NCBI GenBank assembly: GCA_035649275.1
Contig: DASRJW010000116.1
Coordinates: 1 to 49,239, forward strand
Direction of reading: 5' to 3'
DNA: 49,239 nucleotides
Source of the DNA: Candidatus Krumholzibacteriia bacterium
GTDB taxonomy: Bacteria > Krumholzibacteriota > Krumholzibacteriia > G020349025
Positions within the stretch are counted from its first letter, which is position 1, and each line of letters opens with the position of its first letter. Under the pieces are notes generated by a model. The model was not told the origin of the DNA and did no database searches. It saw only the letters and a program-made list of their open reading frames with translations. The position numbers and the translations under genes are program-made. Positions 42,640 through 49,239 of this stretch are shown here, in pieces.

Positions 42640-43586
42640 CACGCCACCGCCTCCAGGGTCTGCGATGTGCGCAGCTCCAGTGCCGAGACCTGAGCCGTGC
42701 GGCTCACGAACCGCCGCACTCGTTCGAGCGCCGCATCGCACTCCACGATCGTCGGTTCGAGCTTGGCGAACTTGACCAGATCGGCTTCGTGGCACATCGC
42801 GGCCAGCGCCTGGATCCACTCGGCCTTGTAGCGCCGGGCTCGCAGCTCACGGAGGATCTCGTCCGTGGTCTCTTCCAAGGCGGCGAAACCGAATTGGGGC
42901 GCCTTCTCCAGATAGCGGCGCAGGATCTCCGAGAGTCGGATGTAGTGCTCCTTGATCTTCCCCGCCGCCGGCAGCTGCATCGCTTCCAGCTGCCGCAGCT
43001 CCGCCAGCGCCTCGGTGTGCGGCGCCACCGGCGGTGCGGCCGCGACCGCGGCCACCGGCCGCCGCCGTCGACGGCGCCACCAGAAAAAGACCAACGCCGC
43101 CGCGAGGACGAGCGCGCCGGTGACGATCCAGACCCAAAGCGGCAGCGGCACCGGCACGTCCTGCTGTCCCTTGAGATCGCGGATGTCGGCGGCAGCCAGC
43201 GAGTCGTCGAGCACCGAGGCCACGTGCAGGCGGATCGAATCGGTGTGCACGATGGCGAGGTGCGTGTCCGCTTTCACCTGCACCGGCCAGGGCGGCAGCA
43301 CGACATCGCCCACGTCGTATACCGCGAGCGTGTAGAGCGCCCGCCAGGTCCCGGCCTCGGGCGGGGGCGTCTCCATCTTCAGCACTTCGACGCGGCTCGG
43401 CGTCTGCGGGCGCGGGAAGGCGACCTGGGCGCCGGGAGGCGCCAGGAGACGCAGCTCCACCGTGACCGAGTCGCCCACGGTGACCGAGTCCGGGCTCGTG
43501 CGCACCTCCACCTCGGCCGCCATCGCGGCGCCGCCCAGGAGGAGGGTCACGACGAGGAAGCGCTGCAGCCGACGCGCCTGGGTCAT
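42639..43586 (-). CDS. DUF4381-like membrane protein of the Bat operon
   Basis: 315 residues from ATG 43586 (signal peptide FLVVTLLLGGAAMAAEVE). A beta-sandwich of ~150 residues resembling BatD's repeats (VEVRTSPDSVTVGDSVTVEL) is followed by a membrane helix (VWIVTGALVLAAALVFFWW) and a cytoplasmic helical domain (about 210-315). This arrangement is usual for genes between DUF58 and batA; the name is tentative. ATGA overlap with batA. Confidence 0.7.
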   Translation of the reverse strand: MTQARRLQRFLVVTLLLGGAAMAAEVEVRTSPDSVTVGDSVTVELRLLAPPGAQVAFPRPQTPSRVEVLKMETPPPEAGTWRALYTLAVYDVGDVVLPPWPVQVKADTHLAIVHTDSIRLHVASVLDDSLAAADIRDLKGQQDVPVPLPLWVWIVTGALVLAAALVFFWWRRRRRRPVAAVAAAPPVAPHTEALAELRQLEAMQLPAAGKIKEHYIRLSEILRRYLEKAPQFGFAALEETTDEILRELRARRYKAEWIQALAAMCHEADLVKFAKLEPTIVECDAALERVRRFVSRTAQVSALELRTSQTLEAVA

Positions 43587-43632
43587 CCGTGTGGCTTCCC
43601 TTCGAGCTCTGGCAGGCGGCCCGACTGCAACC

Positions 43633-44679
43633 TCAGTAGCGGCGGGCGCGCTTGCGGAAATAGGCCATGAGCGGCAGCACGTACGGCGCGTCCGTGCGCA
43701 GGTCGATGGCATCGAGCGCGTGGCGGCGGAAGATGCGCTCCCGCCAGGCCCGCACCATGCGTGAGCGCCGTTCGAAGCGCGCCCGCACCTCGGCGCTCCC
43801 GGCGTCCACCAGGAGCCGCTGGCCGGTCTCGGCATCCACGAGCTCCACCAGATCCACGGCCGGCAGTTGCTCCTCGCGCGCGTCGGTGATGGTGATGGGC
43901 ACCACGTCGTGGCGGCGGGAGACCACGGAGAGAGGTGTCTCGAAACCCGGGTCCAGGAAATCCGAGATCAGAAAGACCACCGCTTTGCGCTTCAGCACCT
44001 GGGCGAGGAATTCCAGCGCCGCCCCCAGGTTGGTGCCGCGCCCCTCGGGCTGGAAGTAAAGCAACTCGCGCACGAGACGCAACGTGTGCTGCCGCCCCTT
44101 GAGCGGCGGCACGAACAGCTCCACGTCGTCGGTGAAGAGGACGCAACCCACCTTGTCGTTGTTGCGCACCGCCGAGAAGGCCAGGATCGCCCCCACCTCC
44201 GCCGCCAGGTCGCGCTTGAGCTGCTTCCCCGAGCCGAAGGTGCCCGACGCCGACAGGTCCACCGCCAGCATCACGGTGAGCTCGCGTTCCTCGGCGAACT
44301 TCTTGACGTAGGGCGCGCCCAGACGCGCCGTGACGTTCCAATCGATGGCGCGGATGTCGTCGCCCGGCGTGTATTCCCGCACCTCGGCGAATTCCATGCC
44401 GCGGCCCTTGAAGACGCTGTGGTATTCGCCGGAGAAAATGTCGTTCACCAGGTGCTTCATCTGGATCTCGAGGCGCCGCACCTTCTGCAACACCTCGGCG
44501 GGAATGGCGCCACGGCTGCTGGGGCGCCGCCCGAGCGTGCGGCGGGCGCGGCGCCGCGGCGTGGTGGGAGCGGCGACGCTCTCCCGGCGGCTGGCGGTGC
44601 CGCTCTGGAGCAGCGGACTCCTGGCCTCCTCCTGAGGTCCCGAGTCGCGACGTCCTCCTGGCAGGGTCGTACCTCGCAT
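43633..44679 (-). CDS. DUF58 protein (VWA-like)
   Basis: 348 residues. After a basic, Arg-rich N-terminus comes the DUF58 core: GRGMEFAEVREYTPGDD, IRAIDWNVTARLG, then a VWA-like region with the metal-site motif DLSAS (AVDLSASGTFGSG) and ISDFLDPGFE. It is the usual partner of MoxR. Start ATG 44679 gives a long disordered N-terminus (~60 residues); a later start near the core is possible. Gene follows moxR by 29 bases. Confidence 0.9.
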   Translation of the reverse strand: MRGTTLPGGRRDSGPQEEARSPLLQSGTASRRESVAAPTTPRRRARRTLGRRPSSRGAIPAEVLQKVRRLEIQMKHLVNDIFSGEYHSVFKGRGMEFAEVREYTPGDDIRAIDWNVTARLGAPYVKKFAEERELTVMLAVDLSASGTFGSGKQLKRDLAAEVGAILAFSAVRNNDKVGCVLFTDDVELFVPPLKGRQHTLRLVRELLYFQPEGRGTNLGAALEFLAQVLKRKAVVFLISDFLDPGFETPLSVVSRRHDVVPITITDAREEQLPAVDLVELVDAETGQRLLVDAGSAEVRARFERRSRMVRAWRERIFRRHALDAIDLRTDAPYVLPLMAYFRKRARRY

Positions 44680-44708
44680 TTACAGGAACGCCAGCAGCGC
44701 CCGCGGCG

Positions 44709-45695
<987 letters not shown>

Positions 45696-46161
45696 GCATC
45701 ACCTCCTGAGGCGCCGCCGGGCGGGCGCCGTCTACCCCGGGCGAGCCAGACCGCCGCCCAGTCACCCTTGGCCGCCGGCAGCCGCGCCAGCCGGAGTTCC
45801 GGATCTACGCAGTTACACGCCCCGCGACGGGGGCGTTCCCGCCCCGGCCCGGGCGGGCGCCGCCCAGAGTAGTGCCACGCCTCCGGCGCGTGCAACGGCG
45901 CGTTCGAGGCCGGAAGTGCTTCGTTCTGCCTTTTTCCGCACCATTGCGCCTCCCTCCTGAACACCTGACGGGAGGTCACCGGCTGGGGTGGTGGTTGGTC
46001 CCGTGTCGGGGTTCGGCGATCGGTCCGCCGGTGGCACGGAGTTGGCCGGCCCGCAGCGCCGTTCGCGACGTGGACCGTGCTGGACAAGACGGGTCCGGAT
46101 GCCGGATCTTGTGTCCGGAGCCCCACTCCCGCCCCCCGGACCTTCCCCAAAGGACCTGCCG
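45696..46161. other. divergent intergenic region, moxR / aminotransferase
   Basis: 466 bases, very GC-rich, no gene supported. Promoters for both directions must lie here, but I could not name convincing boxes. A short dyad CCTCC / GGAGG (13 bases apart) occurs near 45953-45975. AAAGGACC at 46150-46157 is the ribosome site for the aminotransferase. Confidence 0.4.
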
Positions 46162-47370
46162 ATGCCCATTTCCAGGAAGCTCAAGGAACACATCAGCGAA
46201 GCTTCCTGGATCCGCCGCATGTTCGAGGAGGGGCGGGCGCTCAAGGCGCGGGTGGGGGCACAGAACGTCTTCGACTTCTCTCTCGGCAACCCCATCCTGG
46301 AGCCCCCGGACGAGTTCTTCGACGCTCTGGACGAGGTGGTAGCGGAACGGCAGCCAGGGCAACACCAGTACATGGAGAACGTCGGCTATCGCGAGGTACG
46401 CCAGGCGGTCGCCGATCGCCTGGGTCTGGAAAGCGGCCTCGACTACACCGCCGATCACGTGGTCATGACCGTGGGTGCCGCCGGCGCCATGAACGTCACC
46501 TTGAAGACGGTCCTCGACCCGGGCGACGAAGTGATCCTGCTGGCGCCGTTCTTCGCCGAGTACCGCTTCTACGTGGACAACCACGGCGGGGTGGCGCGGA
46601 TCGTGCCGACCGCCAGCGATTTCGATCTCGATCTCGCCGCCATCCGGGCCGCCGTCGGTCCCCGGACCCGCGCGGTGGTGGTGAACAATCCCAACAACCC
46701 CACGGGCCGGGTCTACGGGCACAGCTCCATCGAGGGTCTGGCGCGCTTGCTGCAGAGCAAACAGAAGGAACTGGGCACCACGATCTACGTCATCACCGAC
46801 GAGCCCTATCGTGCCATCGTCTACGACGACGTGGAAGTCCCCATCGTCGCCACCTACTACGACAACACGATCCTTTGCACCTCGCACTCCAAGGATCTGG
46901 GCCTCGCCGGCGAGCGCATCGGCCACATCGCCATTTCGCCGGCCGCGACCGACAGCAAGGAGCTCTTCGATGGCATGGCCTTCGCCATCCGGACACTGGG
47001 CTTCGTCAACGCGCCCGCCCTCATGCAGCGCGTCGTCGTGCAGATCATGGGTTCCACCGTGGACGTGGAATACTACAAGCGCAACCGCGATGTCCTCTAC
47101 CGCGAGCTCACCGGCCTCGGCTTCACCATGACCAAGCCCGAAGGCGCCTTCTACCTCTTCCCGAAATCACCTCTGGAGAACGATATCGACCTGGTGCGCC
47201 ACCTGCAGAAGCACCACATCCTCACCGTTCCCGGCACGGGCTTCGGCACCCCAGGTTACTTCCGCATCTCCTACGCAGTGGATCACGGCATCGTCGAGCG
47301 CTCGCTGCCGGTGTGGAAAACCGCCGCCGCCGAGCTCGGCCTGGAGCCGAGGCAGATCCCCGTCCCCTAG
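46162..47370 (+). CDS. class I/II pyridoxal-phosphate aminotransferase
   Basis: 402 residues from ATG 46162. Substrate and cofactor residues are clear: FSLGNPILEPP near the N-terminus, NNPNNPTGRVYG, DEPYRAIVYDD (cofactor Asp and Tyr), and the Schiff-base lysine in SHSKDLGLAGERIG (about 252). It transfers amino groups between an amino acid and 2-oxoglutarate; substrate is not decidable from sequence. Start is fixed by the spacing of AAAGGACC; open codons extend upstream but look non-coding. Confidence 0.93.
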   Translation: MPISRKLKEHISEASWIRRMFEEGRALKARVGAQNVFDFSLGNPILEPPDEFFDALDEVVAERQPGQHQYMENVGYREVRQAVADRLGLESGLDYTADHVVMTVGAAGAMNVTLKTVLDPGDEVILLAPFFAEYRFYVDNHGGVARIVPTASDFDLDLAAIRAAVGPRTRAVVVNNPNNPTGRVYGHSSIEGLARLLQSKQKELGTTIYVITDEPYRAIVYDDVEVPIVATYYDNTILCTSHSKDLGLAGERIGHIAISPAATDSKELFDGMAFAIRTLGFVNAPALMQRVVVQIMGSTVDVEYYKRNRDVLYRELTGLGFTMTKPEGAFYLFPKSPLENDIDLVRHLQKHHILTVPGTGFGTPGYFRISYAVDHGIVERSLPVWKTAAAELGLEPRQIPVP

Positions 47371-47420
47371 CCTCCACCCTCGCCCGCAACGCTCGAGCCA
47401 CGCGCCTCTCGCCCTTTGGT

Positions 47421-49004
47421 TCAACGCGGCGCGTCGCTCCGCAGCTTGCCGAGGCGCTGCGCCAGGTCGCGGCGGATGGCCACCTCGTGCAGCTTCCAGG
47501 TGTGGACCAGCGGGTAGTACTCGTTCCGGTAGAGAACATGGCGCTCGAGCCCCGGGATGAGACGGCCGTCGATGATGATTCCCGGCCGGATGGTTTCGAG
47601 GGTGTAGGCAGGATCGAACTTCTCGTGCCCCGGGTAGCCGCGGCCGAAGAGCGGCACGTGGAGCCCGGCGATGTGCTCGTCGTTGAGCCCTAGCATGTCG
47701 TGCGCCGGCAGGCGGGAGTAGTAGGGAATCTGGCCGGCGGAGTGCACGGCGATCACCACGTCGGCGGGAATGTTCTCCGCCAGCCACTTGCCGAGCATGA
47801 TCCGCTCGGCGTCGACGGCGGCGTAGCTGCGGCGCACCGCTGCTTCGCGGCGCACGCTGGTCACGAGAGTGCTGCCGGCGAGATACGCCGCCGCCAGCAC
47901 CCAGAGTGCCGCGCGCCGCCACGTTCCACGGCCCCACAGGGTGGCGCCCCAGCGAGTCGAACCCCAGCGCGCCATGCCGTTCCCGAGCCAGATCGCGAAG
48001 AGAGCTGCTGCGAGCGGCAGCAGCGGCGCGAAGAACCGCCCCTGTCCCCAATCGCCTCCGACGCCGGCGACGAGGAGGAGCAGACCCAGGAAGAGCGGAT
48101 TCCCGGCGCGCAAGGCCGCCGCCGCGGCTGGAGCGAGCCTCTTCCAGGTTCCGAGCAGCACGGGTGGCAACAGCAGGGGCAGATAGGGAAAAAGGAATTG
48201 CCTCGCCACGTAGCGCACGCCACGCCAGGGAGAACTCACGCCGCCGCCGAGCTTGGCGCGCACCGAGTTCGGGAAGAGATGGGGGCCATAGTAGACGAAA
48301 CGCCAGGCGTGATACGCGGTCAGGACGCCGAGCACGAGAGCCGGGAACATCCAGAAGCTGGGCGCTCTCCAACTCTCGCCGCGGCGGTGCGCGCGCCCCA
48401 CGTGCATGCCGACCGCGCCGAGGGCGACGAACCCACCCTCGGGACGCGTGAGGGCGAGCAAGGCGAAGAGCGAAGCGGCGAGGATTTGCCGGCGCAGCGA
48501 CATCGCACTCTCGCCGGCCGATGCCCACCAGGCCGCGACGAGAAGCAGACCGAAGAGAGGACCCTCGAGCCCTCCTACCGCCCAGGCGGCCACGTAACCG
48601 CTGCCGGCGAGGAGCGCGGCGACGAAGGCGACGACGCCAGCGCTGCGCACCTCGAGATGCTTCCACGTTGCCATGACAGCGAGCCCGAGGGAGGCGACGC
48701 TGCACGAGACGCCGAGCCCTTGGGAAGCACGCACGGGGTCGGCGCCCACGGACTGGAGCAGCGCGAGGAGGATCACCCAGAGGAAGTTCGAATAGCCTTC
48801 GACGTGCTCGCCGCGGTTGAACACCAGCCCGAGCCCGCGCACCAGGTGGTCGGCGTAGCGGTAGGAGATGTAGGCATCGTCCACCGAGTTGCCGAGGAAG
48901 ATTCGGCGCAGAACCAGGGCGTGCAAGACGAGGAGTGCCGCGCCAGCGGCGGCGATGACGAGGGGTATCCAGTACCTGCGGATGAACGTCGCGACTCCTG
49001 CCAT
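47421..49004 (-). CDS. GT-C-type membrane glycosyltransferase, unknown acceptor
   Basis: 527 residues from ATG 49004; upstream in-frame codons have no protein character. About ten membrane helices lie in residues 1-~390. The first periplasmic loop has the Asp pair and neighbours expected of lipid-sugar-dependent GT-C enzymes (SVDDAYISYRYADHL, HVEGYSNFLW), resembling the arabinofuranosyltransferase AftB class. The C-terminal ~130 residues are soluble (AENIPADVVIAVHSAGQIPY, HDMLGLNDEHIAG). Likely adds sugar from a polyprenyl carrier outside the inner membrane. No cluster partners adjoin it. Confidence 0.75.
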   Translation of the reverse strand: MAGVATFIRRYWIPLVIAAAGAALLVLHALVLRRIFLGNSVDDAYISYRYADHLVRGLGLVFNRGEHVEGYSNFLWVILLALLQSVGADPVRASQGLGVSCSVASLGLAVMATWKHLEVRSAGVVAFVAALLAGSGYVAAWAVGGLEGPLFGLLLVAAWWASAGESAMSLRRQILAASLFALLALTRPEGGFVALGAVGMHVGRAHRRGESWRAPSFWMFPALVLGVLTAYHAWRFVYYGPHLFPNSVRAKLGGGVSSPWRGVRYVARQFLFPYLPLLLPPVLLGTWKRLAPAAAAALRAGNPLFLGLLLLVAGVGGDWGQGRFFAPLLPLAAALFAIWLGNGMARWGSTRWGATLWGRGTWRRAALWVLAAAYLAGSTLVTSVRREAAVRRSYAAVDAERIMLGKWLAENIPADVVIAVHSAGQIPYYSRLPAHDMLGLNDEHIAGLHVPLFGRGYPGHEKFDPAYTLETIRPGIIIDGRLIPGLERHVLYRNEYYPLVHTWKLHEVAIRRDLAQRLGKLRSDAPR

Positions 49005-49218
49005 GTGCGGCTGGAGTCTAGGGAGTCGTGCACACCCTGTCGACGGAGAAGCAAGCCGGCGCACGGCCGACTCCGCACTCGACGGGGCATGGGTGCCTAA
49101 GTCTGCACGCCCAACCATTCCCGCGGTCGGGCGGCAACCTTGAACTGGCCCGGAGCCTTGCACTCCGAGTAGCCTGGGCGCGTGGAGCCGAGCGCACCTC
49201 TGCACGAACGGGGGGACG

Positions 49219-49239
49219 ATGCCCTCGTCGAAGCTGCGG
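49219..49239 (+). CDS. possible start of a gene running off the right edge
   Basis: GGGGGG at 49210-49215 precedes ATG 49219 (MPSSKLR to the edge). A second frame from GTG 49182 (VEPSAPLHERGDDALVEAA) is also open to the edge and looks equally protein-like. Only one can be right, so this is a weak call. The remaining 49005-49181 holds nothing else. Confidence 0.2.

Noticed and set aside
45988-46161. Longer N-terminus of the aminotransferase
   Set aside because: The extra residues are Pro/Gly/Arg-rich without family match; ATG 46162 follows AAAGGACC and begins the normal N-terminus.

Overview
The window is high-GC DNA from a Gram-negative bacterium. Outer-membrane proteins, a secretin, lipoproteins, an MsbA-like exporter and a Bat/MoxR operon all point that way. 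Nothing fixes the phylum. The gene set fits an uncultured environmental lineage (FCB-like or delta-proteobacteria-like), but that is inference. I saw no rRNA, tRNA, CRISPR, insertion sequence or prophage.

Layout. (1) 1-3132, plus strand: end of a membrane protein, two LiaI/LiaF-like membrane proteins and a LytS/LytTR two-component pair, overlapping or tightly spaced; this looks like an envelope-sensing operon. (2) 3151-11948, minus strand: a small exported CxxC protein, an outer-membrane barrel, a metal-binding protein and metal ABC permease with no ATPase gene beside them, chorismate mutase-prephenate dehydrogenase, an exported double-CxxC protein, a sensor kinase/OmpR pair and YgfZ. (3) 12176-16022, plus strand: an iron operon, Fur - FeoB - Cys-rich protein - DtxR/FeoA fusion, followed by a DUF1428 protein. 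A promoter with an overlapping Fur-type palindrome lies in front.

(4) 16.1-23.9 kb, plus strand, is the accessory region: a FixJ-type regulator preceded by the frameshifted tail of its kinase, a lone receiver protein, two secreted DUF3494 (ice-binding-like) proteins (one with a fresh internal duplication), a short secretin, and a lipoprotein with TPR, Gmad2 and GerMN domains. Between these genes lie fragments of a CBS-domain gene, an alcohol dehydrogenase gene and an NHL-repeat gene, and three copies of a GRGAC-N4-GTCC motif. The genes may form a secretion or surface-display unit: receiver proteins regulate, DUF3494 proteins are cargo, the secretin is the outer-membrane gate, and the TPR lipoprotein is its partner. 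That is the best candidate here for an undescribed system.

(5) 23.9-32.6 kb, minus strand: a surface-glycan cluster (NodB deacetylase, GT2-methyltransferase fusion, ABC exporter, GT2) behind a membrane-embedded spermidine-synthase-like protein whose catalytic motif is altered. (6) 32.7-34.4 kb, plus strand: a membrane histidine kinase whose end overlaps a convergent M16 peptidase (34.3-37.2 kb). (7) 37.3-45.7 kb, minus strand: a complete MoxR-DUF58-Bat operon in which BatB is fused to BatC and BatD to a BatE-like TPR/SH3 part. (8) 46.2-49.2 kb: a class I aminotransferase (plus) and a GT-C-like membrane protein (minus).
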